This document shows, in pieces, positions 28,393 through 38,501 of a stretch of 64,000 nucleotides of DNA. The translations under genes were made by a program, and so were the position numbers. Numbering within the stretch: position 1 is the first letter of the stretch; each line of letters starts with the position of its first letter. Origin of the DNA: Burkholderiaceae bacterium 16 (GTDB taxonomy: Bacteria > Pseudomonadota > Gammaproteobacteria > Burkholderiales > Burkholderiaceae). A model generated the notes under the pieces. It ran no database searches. It was not told where the DNA came from and saw nothing but the letters and a program-made list of their open reading frames with translations. The stretch spans positions 1-64,000 of the forward strand of contig JYOD01000047.1 in assembly GCA_000955785.1 (NCBI GenBank). The letters run 5' to 3'.

Positions 28393-28478
28393 GGATCGTG
28401 CCAGCGTCGTCGGTGTGCCGGCCCGCCAGTCCGTTGTTTTTTTCGCTCGCCGGCTCACGACAAGCAGGAGGAAGAGCC

Positions 28479-28877
28479 ATGCTGAAGACATTACAGGCAA
28501 CCGCGCTCGCTACCTTTGTTTGCGCAACGCCTGCATGGGTGTTCGCCGCGGACTTCGACGGCAGCAAGCCGCTCTTGTGCGCCACCGTCGACGCGCACTT
28601 CTGCGATATCGGGGAAGTCTGCTATCGAACGCTCCCCGCGATCCTGGGGGCGCCGCAGTTCATGAGAATCAATTTCGCAAAGAAGACCGTATCCGGACCG
28701 CAGCGCTCCACCGACATCCGCTTCATGGAGCCGAGCAGCGGGCAGTTGCTACTGATCGGCACGGAGCTGGGCTACGGCTGGAGCATTGCGCTCGACACCA
28801 AGACCGGCTCCATGTCCGCGACGCTGGTGAACCGCGAAGACGTGTTCGTACTATTTGGTGCCTGCACACCGTCGTAG
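28479..28877 (+). CDS. small exported protein, unknown function
   Basis: About 132 residues. The ATG at 28479 follows AGGAGGAAG, a strong site; the frame is open to 28044 but overlaps the glycine-zipper gene. A signal peptide (ATALATFVCATPAWVFAAD) precedes a mature domain with four cysteines (LLCATVDAHFCDIGEVCYR and FGACTPS) and a beta-rich middle (STDIRFMEPSSGQLLLIGTE). The family is not recognised, though similar small periplasmic proteins are common beside stress genes. It lies between the glycine-zipper gene and ClC on the same strand. Confidence 0.75.
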   Translation: MLKTLQATALATFVCATPAWVFAADFDGSKPLLCATVDAHFCDIGEVCYRTLPAILGAPQFMRINFAKKTVSGPQRSTDIRFMEPSSGQLLLIGTELGYGWSIALDTKTGSMSATLVNREDVFVLFGACTPS

Positions 28878-28941
28878 ATCGTTCGCCGCTGCGCTTTCGC
28901 TGCCGTTGCCCACGCGAGCGGCCATGGCGCGTGCGTAGATC

Positions 28942-30264
28942 ATGAACAGCACCGATGTCGCCCAACAGCGCGGTGGGCTGATCACGCTTGCGATCGCTTC
29001 CCTCATCGCGGGAGCGGCCACCGGACTGCTGGGGACCAGCTTCCGGTTAGCGCTGGAGCATGCGGACAGACTACGCGGCCTGTTTGTCGCATGGGCACAA
29101 GGGCACGTCATCGGGCTGGTCCTCGTCGTGTCCGCCGCCGCTTTCTCGACCGCCTTGGCGGCATGGCTCGTCAGGCGTTTTGCGCCCGAGGCGAGCGGCA
29201 GCGGCATCCCTCACGTCGAGGCCGTGCTGGGCGCCGACCAGCCTGCCGCGCCCCTCGCGCTCATCCCGGTCAAGTTCTTCGGTGGCGTGCTCGCCATCGG
29301 CGCGGGGCTGGCCCTGGGACGCGAAGGCCCGACCGTGCAAATGGGTGCATCGATCGCCCACCTGCTCGGGACACTGGTTCGCCGCAACGTGGACGACTGC
29401 AGGGTTCTGCTCGCGGCTGGCGCGGGGGCTGGACTGGCGACTGCGTTCAATGCGCCGATCGCCGGCGCGGTGTTCGTCCTCGAAGAACTGATGCGCCGGT
29501 TCGAGACGCGCACGGCCATCGCTGCGCTCGGCGCGTCGGCGGGCGCCATAGCGGTGGCGCGACTGATCCACGGCGATCTGCCGGATTTCCAGCTGGCAGC
29601 ACAGCCATTTCCCGGAGCCGGAACGGTCCCGGCGCACCTTGCGCTCGGCGTGGTCGTCGGCCTTGCAGGTGTCGCCTATTGCCGCGCGATCCTCTGGGCG
29701 CTAGCCGCAGCCGATGGGCTCGCCCGCTGGCCGGCCGAAGTGCGCGCCGCGCTTGTTGGAGCCGGGGTCGGACTACTTGCGTGGTTTGCTCCGGACCTGG
29801 TGGGTGGCGGCGACGCAATCACACAGCGCGCCCTCGCCGGTACCGGCGCGCTTTCCGGCATCGCGCTGGTGTTCCTGATCCGCTTCGGCCTCGGCGCCGT
29901 ATCGTACGCCGCGGGGACGCCAGGCGGCCTGTTCGCGCCGATGCTCGTTCTGGGCGCGCAGACGGGCCTTGTATTCGGCAGGATCTGTATTCACTGGTTC
30001 CCGGGCGTGGCCGCTTCTCCGGGCGCGTTCGCCGTGGTCGCCATGGCGGCCTTCTTTGCGGCCGTGGTGCGCGCCCCGATCACCGGCATCGTCCTAGTGA
30101 CGGAGATGACGGCGAGCTTCACATTGCTGTTGCCCATGCTCACAGCCTGCTTCACCGCGATGGTCGTCCCCATCATGCTGCGCTGTCCGCCAATCTATGA
30201 ATCGCTGGGCGAGCGCCTTCCGCACAAAAGAAAAAGGCGGCTCGCGGAAAAGCCGGACCCCTGA
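28942..30264 (+). CDS. ClC-family chloride channel/transporter
   Basis: 440 residues, polytopic. Chloride-binding motifs of the ClC family are present: GSGIP (86-90), GREGP (126-130, with E128 at the position of the external gating glutamate, E148 in E. coli ClcA) and GTPGGLFAPML near the second half. The gating glutamate suggests a Cl-/H+ exchanger rather than an open channel, though that is not certain. No CBS domains. It is 64 bp after the small exported protein gene and may belong to the same transcript from site d. The likely role is acid or osmotic stress tolerance. Confidence 0.92.
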   Translation: MNSTDVAQQRGGLITLAIASLIAGAATGLLGTSFRLALEHADRLRGLFVAWAQGHVIGLVLVVSAAAFSTALAAWLVRRFAPEASGSGIPHVEAVLGADQPAAPLALIPVKFFGGVLAIGAGLALGREGPTVQMGASIAHLLGTLVRRNVDDCRVLLAAGAGAGLATAFNAPIAGAVFVLEELMRRFETRTAIAALGASAGAIAVARLIHGDLPDFQLAAQPFPGAGTVPAHLALGVVVGLAGVAYCRAILWALAAADGLARWPAEVRAALVGAGVGLLAWFAPDLVGGGDAITQRALAGTGALSGIALVFLIRFGLGAVSYAAGTPGGLFAPMLVLGAQTGLVFGRICIHWFPGVAASPGAFAVVAMAAFFAAVVRAPITGIVLVTEMTASFTLLLPMLTACFTAMVVPIMLRCPPIYESLGERLPHKRKRRLAEKPDP

Positions 30265-30298
30265 TCGGTTCCATGCCGCCGACGCCCCATCCCGGAGG

Positions 30299-30889
30299 TC
30301 ACTCTCCGCCCGTCGAGCGGATCGCCGCGGCAATATCGCGGCAGACCGCGGCCAGCGCCCGGCTGTGCGCGGCGACGAGCGCATCGTAACCGGGAGCGCC
30401 GGCAGGCTCGCTCACGATACTCCGGCCACTCACCGGCGTTCCCTGTTTTGGCGGCCGCACCAGCCACAGCACCGAGACTGTCGCCGCATCGCCCGGTGCG
30501 GAATCGAAGCGCTGGATGTCGACCGCGACCTGATACGCCGTCGCCCGGTCCGCCCATTGCGGATAGCTTGAAACACGCGCACCGGGAAGGAGCTGGGCCA
30601 GGTCTGCAACCATCACGTTCACAACCTGGCTCTTCAGCGGCTCGGCCCAGCGCGCGAACTCGTCGATCCTTACCTGTGTCGCATTGACCCGCAACACCAG
30701 TTGCGGGCGGTCGACAATCTCCGGCACCGCCACCAGCCCGATTGCGACAGCAAGGGGCGCAACACCGGTGTCAACGGGCGCGATTGCCCGCTCCGGACTC
30801 AGAGTATAGAAAGCCGCCTGAGGCGAACTCGCGCAACCGCCGAGCACCGAAGCCGCCAGTACCGCAGCTGTCAGAAGAAGAGAGCGCAT
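30299..30889 (-). CDS. pqiC: PqiC-type outer membrane lipoprotein (ABC-type auxiliary, DUF330)
   Basis: About 196 residues. The lipobox VLGGC, then AFYTLSP, mark it as the PqiC/YmbA family (DUF330). PqiC forms a ring in the outer membrane that docks with the PqiB needle. The ATG at 30887-30889 overlaps the pqiB stop (TGATG), so they are coupled; a GTG one codon upstream is also possible. It is the last gene of a six-gene operon that starts with an RND pump. Confidence 0.87.
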   Translation of the reverse strand: MRSLLLTAAVLAASVLGGCASSPQAAFYTLSPERAIAPVDTGVAPLAVAIGLVAVPEIVDRPQLVLRVNATQVRIDEFARWAEPLKSQVVNVMVADLAQLLPGARVSSYPQWADRATAYQVAVDIQRFDSAPGDAATVSVLWLVRPPKQGTPVSGRSIVSEPAGAPGYDALVAAHSRALAAVCRDIAAAIRSTGGE

Positions 30890-32541
30890 CACTTCTTGTC
30901 CTCCGTCTTGCCGCGAATCAGCGCTTCCGGATGGCGCTCGAGATAGTCAGCGAGCGCGCGAAGCGATGCCGCCGTGCGCGACAATTCCCGCATCGTATCG
31001 GCGGTGCTCTGTACCAGCGCCGAGTCCGGCTGCATCGCAGTGTTGGCCGAGTCGAGAGCCGTGCGCGCGGAAGCCATCGCGGCGTGCGCCTCCGGCGCCA
31101 CTTCCGTGTCAAGCGTCTTGAGCAGCTTGTCCACATTCTGCAAGGTCACGCGGACATCTTTCCCAATGCCCTCGAACGGCACCTTGTTGAGCTTGGCAAC
31201 CAGGCTTGCGATCGAATCCTGAAGCGACTGCAGGCCACCAGGAACTGTCGGCAATTCCGGAGGCTTGGCGTCCCAGTCCACCGTCGCCTTGGGAGCCGCT
31301 GGGAAGAAATCCAGTGCGACGTAGAGCTGCCCGGTCAGCAGGTTTCCGGTTCTCAGCTGTCCACGGAAGCCATGTTCAACCAGCCAAATGGCGAGCGCGT
31401 GAGGGTTGTCCGTGAGCCTGCCGCCCTTGCCCTTGACTCCCGATTCGTAGCGCGACGTGAAGCGCTCCGGATAAAGGCGCACCTCGACCGGAATGCTGAA
31501 TTCCTTCTTCTCCCGGTCGAAGCGCGTATATATGCCTGTCACCTCGCCCACCACGATGCCGCGGAAATCGACAGGCGCGCCGATCGTCAGCCCTCGTACC
31601 GACTCCTTGAAGCTCAGCACGAATGTCTCGACAATTTTGTCATGGCGCTTCATCGCCTCCGCACGATCGCGGAACAAGTCGAATTGGGCGTTGGCCTCTG
31701 CCTGCGGCCCACTCTCCGCATCATCAGGGGCTTGAAACGCGACCCCGCCAATGAGGATCGCAACCATCGATTGCGTATTGACCTTCACACCGCTTGTATC
31801 GAGCGACACATCGACGCCGCTTGCGTGCCAGAATCGCGTATTGTCATGCACGTACTTGTCGTAGGGTGCGTTGATAAATACCCGCAGCGTGACACCGTTT
31901 CCGTCGGGGTCCATGGTGTAGGAAGAAATCTGGCCGACCTGCAGGCGCCTGAAGAAAACGGGGGTTCCGATGTCGAGCGAGCCCATGTCCTCGCTCTTGA
32001 GCACGAACTCCCGCCCGGGGACGTCCTTTGCGAAGACCGGCGGGGTCTCGAGACCAACGAAGTCGCGCCGTGCCTTGGCCTGGGTGCCGACATCCGTGCC
32101 GATATACGAGCCGGACAACAGCGTACCCAGGCCCGATACCGTCCCGCCCGAAATGCGCGGCCGTACCACCCAGAAGCGGGTGTCGTCGACCAGCAAATCC
32201 GTCGCGTCCTTGGCCAGTTCAGCGCTTGCAATGACGCCGCGGTGGTCCTTTGACAGGGTGACGCTCTTGACGACGCCGATTTCCACATCCTTGTACTTGA
32301 TCTTGGTCTTTCCCGCGTCGAGACCTTCGCCGGTGTTGAAGCTGATGGTGATGGTCGGGCCTTTCTGGAGGATCGCCTGCACCGCAAGCCAGCCGCCGAT
32401 CAGCACCGCGATGAGCGGCACCAGCCAGACAAGTTGCAGGCGCCAGCGCGAGTGCTGCGTGACGACCGCCTCGGGAAAGTCAGGCGAGCCGGGTTCGTCG
32501 TTTTGTTCAGGAGGATTGGCCACGATCCTTCTCCACGGCAT
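30889..32541 (-). CDS. pqiB: PqiB, MCE-domain intermembrane transport protein
   Basis: 550 residues. One N-terminal membrane helix (LVWLVPLIAVLIGGWLAVQA) is followed by three MCE/MlaD domains, the first starting at KGPTITISFNTGEGLDAG. A helical region near the C-terminus (about 440-540) would form the needle seen in E. coli PqiB. It probably carries phospholipids between membranes. It overlaps pqiA by 35 bp if the ATG at 32539-32541 is used. A GTG at 32521-32523 preceded by GGAG at 7 nt is an attractive alternative start that fits the neighbouring stop better. Confidence 0.92.
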   Translation of the reverse strand: MPWRRIVANPPEQNDEPGSPDFPEAVVTQHSRWRLQLVWLVPLIAVLIGGWLAVQAILQKGPTITISFNTGEGLDAGKTKIKYKDVEIGVVKSVTLSKDHRGVIASAELAKDATDLLVDDTRFWVVRPRISGGTVSGLGTLLSGSYIGTDVGTQAKARRDFVGLETPPVFAKDVPGREFVLKSEDMGSLDIGTPVFFRRLQVGQISSYTMDPDGNGVTLRVFINAPYDKYVHDNTRFWHASGVDVSLDTSGVKVNTQSMVAILIGGVAFQAPDDAESGPQAEANAQFDLFRDRAEAMKRHDKIVETFVLSFKESVRGLTIGAPVDFRGIVVGEVTGIYTRFDREKKEFSIPVEVRLYPERFTSRYESGVKGKGGRLTDNPHALAIWLVEHGFRGQLRTGNLLTGQLYVALDFFPAAPKATVDWDAKPPELPTVPGGLQSLQDSIASLVAKLNKVPFEGIGKDVRVTLQNVDKLLKTLDTEVAPEAHAAMASARTALDSANTAMQPDSALVQSTADTMRELSRTAASLRALADYLERHPEALIRGKTEDKK

Positions 32542-33775
32542 CCCAGATCAAGCGCGGGTCGAACGACATCGCGGCAAACATCGTCAGCACCACCACCGCG
32601 CCAAACGCCACCGAGGCGGGGCCGGCCTTGATCGTCGCCAGTGAACTGAACTGCACCAGCGCAACCAGAAGCGTGATGACGTAGATGTCGAGCATCGACC
32701 AGCGCCCGACAATTTCCACCAGACGATAGATGCGCGTCCGCCACCCACGCAGCCACCGCGAGTGGGACTGAGCCGAACCGACGAGAAACAGCATGGCAAT
32801 GATCTTGAGCATCGGCACCGCGATACTCGCGATGAAGACCACGCACGCCAGCAACCGGGCACCGGAGGTCCAGAGGTAGACCACACCGCTCAAGATCGTA
32901 TCCTCCTCCGAGCCGAAGAGCGAACTTGTGTCCATCACGGGCAGCAAGTTGGCCGGGATATACAGGGTCATCGCTGCAATCAGGAACGCCCAGGTGCGGG
33001 CGATGCTGGCCGGCTTGCGAAAGTGCAGATGTGTGCCGCAACGCGGGCAGCTGCCTTCATGGGCATGAGGAGCCGGCCGCGACAACAGTCCGCAGCTGTG
33101 GCAGACCAGCAGGCCCGCGCGGGCCGCCGTGGAGGCGGAGGCAGCGATCACGCCCCTTCCCCCTGCGTGCGACGCCGCATCAATCCGGGCCCACAGATCG
33201 CGAACGTCGAACGCGGAGGCAGCGGCGGCGAGCAGGAGCATCACTGCCCCGAATGCCCACATGGCGACGCCGGTCACCACGGTGGCGATATGCGCGAGTT
33301 TGACCAGAGCGACCAGCATGCCGAGGATCAGGACTTCGGTCATGCCCCAGGGCGCCGCCAGTTCCAGGATGCGAAACCCCACGTCGGGCCGGCGCGGCAA
33401 CCGTTGCAGCCGCAGCGGTAGCAAGAGATACGTCATTGCCAGCATTCTCAGCAGCGGCATCATGATCGTGGTGACGAACACGAGACCGGCGAGCGGCCAC
33501 ATACCGTCGCGATAGAGGATCCGGACCGCGCCGAACAGCGTCGTCTGGACGAGGTCACCGTTCACCGACAAGCCCACCACCGGAAACATGTTCGCCACGA
33601 CGAACAGCACGATCGCCGCGAGCGTCAATGCAAGCGCGCGATCAAGGCTCGCCGGGCGGCTTCGATAGAGTTCCGCGCCGCAACGCCGGCAGCGCGCGAC
33701 GCCGGCGCTCGGCAATGCCGTCTCGCGCTGAAGCAGATCGCACTCGTGGCAGGCGATCAGGCGCGCCGCTGTCAT
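32507..33775 (-). CDS. pqiA: PqiA inner membrane protein
   Basis: 422 residues. It has two similar halves, each beginning with a zinc-ribbon-like CxxC pair (CHEC and CRRC; CHSC and CPRC) followed by four membrane helices. This is the PqiA fold, paired with PqiB to extract or deliver lipid at the inner membrane. The start codon overlaps the stop of the outer membrane factor gene (ATGA, 33772-33775), showing translational coupling between a multidrug pump and a lipid-transport system. Confidence 0.93.
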   Translation of the reverse strand: MTAARLIACHECDLLQRETALPSAGVARCRRCGAELYRSRPASLDRALALTLAAIVLFVVANMFPVVGLSVNGDLVQTTLFGAVRILYRDGMWPLAGLVFVTTIMMPLLRMLAMTYLLLPLRLQRLPRRPDVGFRILELAAPWGMTEVLILGMLVALVKLAHIATVVTGVAMWAFGAVMLLLAAAASAFDVRDLWARIDAASHAGGRGVIAASASTAARAGLLVCHSCGLLSRPAPHAHEGSCPRCGTHLHFRKPASIARTWAFLIAAMTLYIPANLLPVMDTSSLFGSEEDTILSGVVYLWTSGARLLACVVFIASIAVPMLKIIAMLFLVGSAQSHSRWLRGWRTRIYRLVEIVGRWSMLDIYVITLLVALVQFSSLATIKAGPASVAFGAVVVLTMFAAMSFDPRLIWDAVEKDRGQSS

Positions 33776-35250
33776 GGCAGCGCTTTGCTGGTGCCGGAAG
33801 GCGACGCGTCCGGCGGGACGGACTTGCTGCCGTCGCCATACACCACCGAGGTCATGCGTTCGGCGTCGACCACCCAGCCGCCACCCATCGCCTTATAGAG
33901 ATTCACGCTTGAGGTAAAGACCGTCCCTTGCGCTTGCGCGTAACTCAGTTGCGCGTTGAAGAGGCTGCGTTCGGCATCCAGCACTTCGATGTAGCTTGTG
34001 TATCCGCCCTCGTAGCGCAACCGTGCGAGCCGCGCGTAGGTCGCCAGGGCCTCGACCTGGCGGCCCTGCACGACGAGCTTTTCGCGCGTCTTCTGCAGCG
34101 ACACCAGCGAGTCCGCGACATCCTGGAAAGCCACCTGGATCGCCTTCTGGTACGCGAACAGCGCCTGTTGCTGCAGCGCCTCGGCCTGCTTGACCTGGCC
34201 GCTGATGTTGCCCGCGGTGAAGATCGGCACCGTCACCGAGCCGGCGTATGACCACAGCCTGGCGGGGCTGGTGAAGAGCTGCGAGAACTGGGTGCTCGCC
34301 GTGCCGAACACGCCGGTCAGCGAGATTGACGGGAAGTAGAGCGCGCGCGCCGCGCCAATCAGTGCGTTGGCGGCGATCAGGTCCTGCTCTGCCTGCCGCA
34401 GGTCGGGGCGGCGTTCAAGCAATTCGGATGGCAGCCCGGCCGGCACCAATGGCAACACCAGGGCGTCCAGGTTTCGGTCGCGCTGGATCGGTTGCGGGTT
34501 CTGTCCCAGGAGGATGGATAGCGCATCCTCCTGTTGTGCAATCTGGAGTTCGATCTGCGGAATCGTCGACAGCGAGGACTCATACTCGGACTGGCTCTGC
34601 GCCAGTTCCATCTGCGACACTTCCCCACCCTTGTAGCGCAGCTCGAACACATGCACCGACTCTGCCCGGCTTGCCACGGTCGCCTTGGCGATTTCCAGTT
34701 GCCGGTCGAGCGAGAGCAGGTTCACGTATGACGACGCCACGGAAGCCACCAGCGTCAGGATCGTCGCGCGCCGCCCTTCCTCGCTCGCCAGCAGGCTCGC
34801 CCTGGCGGACTCCGTCTGACGGCGCAGCCTGCCGAAGACATCGATCTCCCATGCTGCGGAGAGCGTCGCCTGGAACTGGTTGAATACCGGCCCGACACCG
34901 GACGGCAATGCCAACGCCCCTAGCGGCACGCCCTCACGCTGTGCCGCGGCGCCTGCGCCGAGTTGCGGGAACAGCTGCGAGCGCGTGCTCTGGAATTGCC
35001 CGAGAAACTGTTCGACGCGCGCCGCCGCGATCTTCACGTCCTTGTTCTCGGCCAGCGCCGTCGCGATCAGATCGTTGAGCGCCGGATCCTCGAACTGCAC
35101 CCACCATGTCGTATTGACGAGATCCTGCGCATCCGCCTCGGCAAAACGGAACGCAGGCGGCGTGTCGACGGCCGGCCGCTGGTAGTTCGGCCCGAGCAGG
35201 CAGCCGCCGAGCGTCAGCAAAGCCATTAGCGAAAGAGCCGAAGTGCGCAT
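33772..35250 (-). CDS. RND efflux outer membrane factor lipoprotein (NodT/OprM family)
   Basis: About 492 residues. The lipobox LTLGGC is followed by LLGPNYQRP, the start signature of NodT-type outer membrane factors. Two outer membrane efflux protein repeats with long helices follow. The ATG at 35248-35250 comes one base after the stop of the RND gene; the longer frame lies within that gene. It forms the exit duct of the tripartite pump encoded upstream. The C-terminal end is Pro/Ser-rich and overlaps pqiA. Confidence 0.92.
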   Translation of the reverse strand: MRTSALSLMALLTLGGCLLGPNYQRPAVDTPPAFRFAEADAQDLVNTTWWVQFEDPALNDLIATALAENKDVKIAAARVEQFLGQFQSTRSQLFPQLGAGAAAQREGVPLGALALPSGVGPVFNQFQATLSAAWEIDVFGRLRRQTESARASLLASEEGRRATILTLVASVASSYVNLLSLDRQLEIAKATVASRAESVHVFELRYKGGEVSQMELAQSQSEYESSLSTIPQIELQIAQQEDALSILLGQNPQPIQRDRNLDALVLPLVPAGLPSELLERRPDLRQAEQDLIAANALIGAARALYFPSISLTGVFGTASTQFSQLFTSPARLWSYAGSVTVPIFTAGNISGQVKQAEALQQQALFAYQKAIQVAFQDVADSLVSLQKTREKLVVQGRQVEALATYARLARLRYEGGYTSYIEVLDAERSLFNAQLSYAQAQGTVFTSSVNLYKAMGGGWVVDAERMTSVVYGDGSKSVPPDASPSGTSKALP

Positions 35251-35251
35251 G

Positions 35252-38200
35252 TCATTCGTCCTCGCGTCTGGCGGACGGCGTGGCCGTCGGGCCGCCCGAT
35301 CCCGACCCAAAAGAGCCTGGAGCCGGCTCGCCGGGCGCGCCGCCTTCCGGACCGGGAGTCTTCTTGCCTCCGCCCTTCTTTTCCGACATCGTTTCGAGCA
35401 CGTAGAAGAACATCGGAATGAAGAACACTGCGATCACCGTCGCGCCGAGCATGCCGCCAATGACGCCGGTGCCGATCGAATGCCGGCTGTTCGCCGAAGC
35501 GCCGAGCGCAATCGCCAGCGGCACGCAGCCCAGGATGAAGGCAAGGGAGGTCATTACGATCGGACGCAGCCGTTCGGTCGCCGCCGTGACAGCGGCGTCG
35601 TAGACCGACTCGCCCTGTTCCCGGTTCAGCACGGCAAACTCGAAGATCAGGATCGCGTTCTTGGCCGCCAGCGCAACCAGCATCGTCAGACCGATCTGGA
35701 AGTACACGTCGTTCTCGAGGCCGCGCAGCAGGATGGCGAGCAACGCGCCGAAGACCGCGAACGGCACCGCCATCAGCACGCCCACCGGCAAGCTCCACTT
35801 CTCGTATTGCGCGGCGAGAATCAGGAACACCATGATCAGGCCAAACACAAACACAAGCGTCGATGAGGTGCCGGCCTGCCTGGCTTCGAAGGCCTCGCCG
35901 CTCCACCCCACGCCGTAGTCGGCGGGCATCACCTCGTCGGCAACTTCCGCAAGCGCGGAAAGGACCTGCCCCGAGCTGTATCCCGGGGCCGCATTGGCGG
36001 TAATCTTGACTGCCGGAAAATTGTTGAAACGCGTCACCAGATCCGGACCAGTGACGAACTTGGTGGTCACCACGGCATTTAGCGGGACCATATTGCCGGT
36101 CTTGCCGCGCACGAAGATCTGGTCGAGATCCTCGGGCTTGAGCCGATAGGATGGCTCCGCTTGCAGGATAACCTGCCACAGCCGGCTCGAACGATTGAAC
36201 TGCGAGACGTACAGCGAGCCGAACATGGTCTGCATCGCGCTGTACACTTCCTCGACCGGCACCCCCAGGGTTTCCGCCCTTTCACGGTCCACGTTGACCA
36301 GCAGTTGCTGAGACGACGCATTGAAGGTCGACGTGACACGGGCCAGTTCGGGCCGCTGCTTCGCCTTGGCCATGTAGTCATCCACCACGCCCGCGAGTTG
36401 CGGGATGGTACCGTCGCCTTTGCTCTGGATCCACATCTCCGTGCCGCCGGTCGTACCTAACCCCGGGATCGACGGCGGATTGACCGGCAGGATGATCCCC
36501 TCTTTCACCTTGGAAAGTTGCTCGTAGGCGTCGATCAGTACCGCGCGCGCATTCTGCGTCTTGATATTGGCGAATTTATAGCGCTCGTCGAAGCTCTTGA
36601 AGCCGATAAAGAACGCCCCCGCGTTATTCTTGTTCTGGCTGTCGAGCAGGCTATATCCGTCGATTACCGTGACGCTGCCCACGGCCGGCTGCTTCATGAA
36701 GTAGTCGGTGACGTGCTGGGACACCGCCCCGGTGCGGTCCAGGCTCGCCGCATCCGGCATGATCACCGCGCCGAGCAGGTAGCCCTGGTCCTCCGGCGGC
36801 AGAAACGAAGTCGGGATCGACCGCGTCATGAGAACCGCGAGCACGATCATGCCGACGAACAGCAACAGCGCCACCATGGAGCGCTTGATGACCATCTTCA
36901 CCATGTTCGTATAGCCAGCGGTCATCCGCCCGAAGGCATTCTCGAACCACCTGAAGAAACCCTTCTTCTCATGATGCCCCTCCTTCAGCAGCAATCCCGC
37001 CAGCGCAGGCGACAGCGTGAGAGCAACCACCCCCGACAGCACCACCGATATCGCAATGGTGATGGCGAACTGCTTGTACAGTTGCCCGGTGATGCCCGAA
37101 AGGAATGCCACCGGCACGAATACCGCGCACAGCACAAGCACGATCGCGATCACCGGTCCCGTGACTTCGTCCATGGCCCGTTTGGCGGCGTCCTTCGGAT
37201 TCAGCTTGTGGACGGTCATGTTCCGTTCGACGTTCTCGATCACCACGATGGCATCGTCCACCACGATACCGATCGCAAGCACCATGCCAAACAAGGTCAG
37301 CATGTTGATCGAAAATCCCAGCGCCATCATGCCCATGCAGGTACCGACAATCGACACGGGCACCGCCAGCACCGGGATCAAGGTGGCGCGCAAGCTCTGC
37401 AGGAATACGAACACGACGATCACCACCAGCACGAGCGCTTCGAAGAAGGTGTGAATGACGTCCGAGATCGACGCGCGGGTGAACTCAGTCGTGTCCATCG
37501 CGATCTCGTACTCAAGCCCTTCCGGAAACGACTTCTTCATCTCCGCCAGCGTCTTTCGCACCTGGTTGGACACGTCGAGCGCATTGGCGCCCGGCTGCTG
37601 ATAGACGGCGATAACCGTCGCCGGCTTGCCCTGGAACTTGCTGCGGATCGAATAGTCCTTTCTGCCGAGTTCGGCGCGGCCGATGTCCTTGAGACGCACG
37701 ATCGCGGCATCGCCGCTCGCCGCGCGCAGGATGATGTTGTCGAACTCGGCCGGACTGCTCAGGCGGCCAGTGGTGGTTACCGCGAATGACTGCTCGACTG
37801 CCGTGCCGGTTGGCGACTGGCCGATGCTGCCGACCGCGAACTGCTGGTTCTGGTTGGCGACGGCCTTCTGCACGTCGGAAGCCGTGATCCCGAGCTGCGC
37901 CATGCGGTCAGGCTTGAGCCAGATACGCATCGCATAGTCAGGCGTGCCGAAAATGCTCGACTGATTGGCGCCTGATATGCGCTTTAACGCATCCAACACG
38001 TAGATGTTGGTGTAGTTGGCGATGTAGGTTGAATCGTAACGTTCGCTGGGCGAATAGATGGCGATGACCATCATGAACGCCGAGGATTTCTTCTGCACCT
38101 GGATGCCTTGTGACTGAACCGACGAAGGCAGCTGCGGCAGCGCCAGGTTCACCCGGTTCTGCACATCGACCTGGGCAAGCTCCGGGTTGGTGCCGATCTC

Positions 38201-38488
38201 GAAATAAACGTTGAGCGTGAAGTTGCCGGTCGATGAACTCGACGAGTTCATGTAGATCATATTGTCCGCGCCATTGACCTGCTGCTCGATTGGCGCGGCA
38301 ACATTGTTTGCGACCACGTCCCCGGTCGCGCCGGGGTACGTGGCGGAAACCGTGATCTGGGGCGGCGTAATGTCAGGATACTGCGCGATGGGCAGGTTGA
38401 ACATCGCCAGCGCGCCGCCGAGCGTGATCACGATCGAAATGACCGACGCGAAGATCGGCCGGTCAATGCAGAAATGGGAGATGTTCAT
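35252..38488 (-). CDS. RND multidrug efflux transporter, HAE1 family
   Basis: 1078 residues, 12 membrane helices with two large periplasmic loops. The N-terminus FCIDRPIFASVISIVITLGG and the PIAQYPDITPPQI segment are typical of AcrB/MexF-like proteins. The helix 4 region with GIVVDDAIVVIENVERNM carries the paired aspartates of the proton relay. The last 40 or so residues form a Gly/Pro/Lys-rich tail longer than in most members. It exports hydrophobic drugs or solvents; the exact substrate is unknown. It starts 13 bp after the membrane fusion protein gene. Confidence 0.94.
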   Translation of the reverse strand: MNISHFCIDRPIFASVISIVITLGGALAMFNLPIAQYPDITPPQITVSATYPGATGDVVANNVAAPIEQQVNGADNMIYMNSSSSSTGNFTLNVYFEIGTNPELAQVDVQNRVNLALPQLPSSVQSQGIQVQKKSSAFMMVIAIYSPSERYDSTYIANYTNIYVLDALKRISGANQSSIFGTPDYAMRIWLKPDRMAQLGITASDVQKAVANQNQQFAVGSIGQSPTGTAVEQSFAVTTTGRLSSPAEFDNIILRAASGDAAIVRLKDIGRAELGRKDYSIRSKFQGKPATVIAVYQQPGANALDVSNQVRKTLAEMKKSFPEGLEYEIAMDTTEFTRASISDVIHTFFEALVLVVIVVFVFLQSLRATLIPVLAVPVSIVGTCMGMMALGFSINMLTLFGMVLAIGIVVDDAIVVIENVERNMTVHKLNPKDAAKRAMDEVTGPVIAIVLVLCAVFVPVAFLSGITGQLYKQFAITIAISVVLSGVVALTLSPALAGLLLKEGHHEKKGFFRWFENAFGRMTAGYTNMVKMVIKRSMVALLLFVGMIVLAVLMTRSIPTSFLPPEDQGYLLGAVIMPDAASLDRTGAVSQHVTDYFMKQPAVGSVTVIDGYSLLDSQNKNNAGAFFIGFKSFDERYKFANIKTQNARAVLIDAYEQLSKVKEGIILPVNPPSIPGLGTTGGTEMWIQSKGDGTIPQLAGVVDDYMAKAKQRPELARVTSTFNASSQQLLVNVDRERAETLGVPVEEVYSAMQTMFGSLYVSQFNRSSRLWQVILQAEPSYRLKPEDLDQIFVRGKTGNMVPLNAVVTTKFVTGPDLVTRFNNFPAVKITANAAPGYSSGQVLSALAEVADEVMPADYGVGWSGEAFEARQAGTSSTLVFVFGLIMVFLILAAQYEKWSLPVGVLMAVPFAVFGALLAILLRGLENDVYFQIGLTMLVALAAKNAILIFEFAVLNREQGESVYDAAVTAATERLRPIVMTSLAFILGCVPLAIALGASANSRHSIGTGVIGGMLGATVIAVFFIPMFFYVLETMSEKKGGGKKTPGPEGGAPGEPAPGSFGSGSGGPTATPSARREDE

Positions 38489-38501
38489 TTCGCCTGCCCG
38501 G

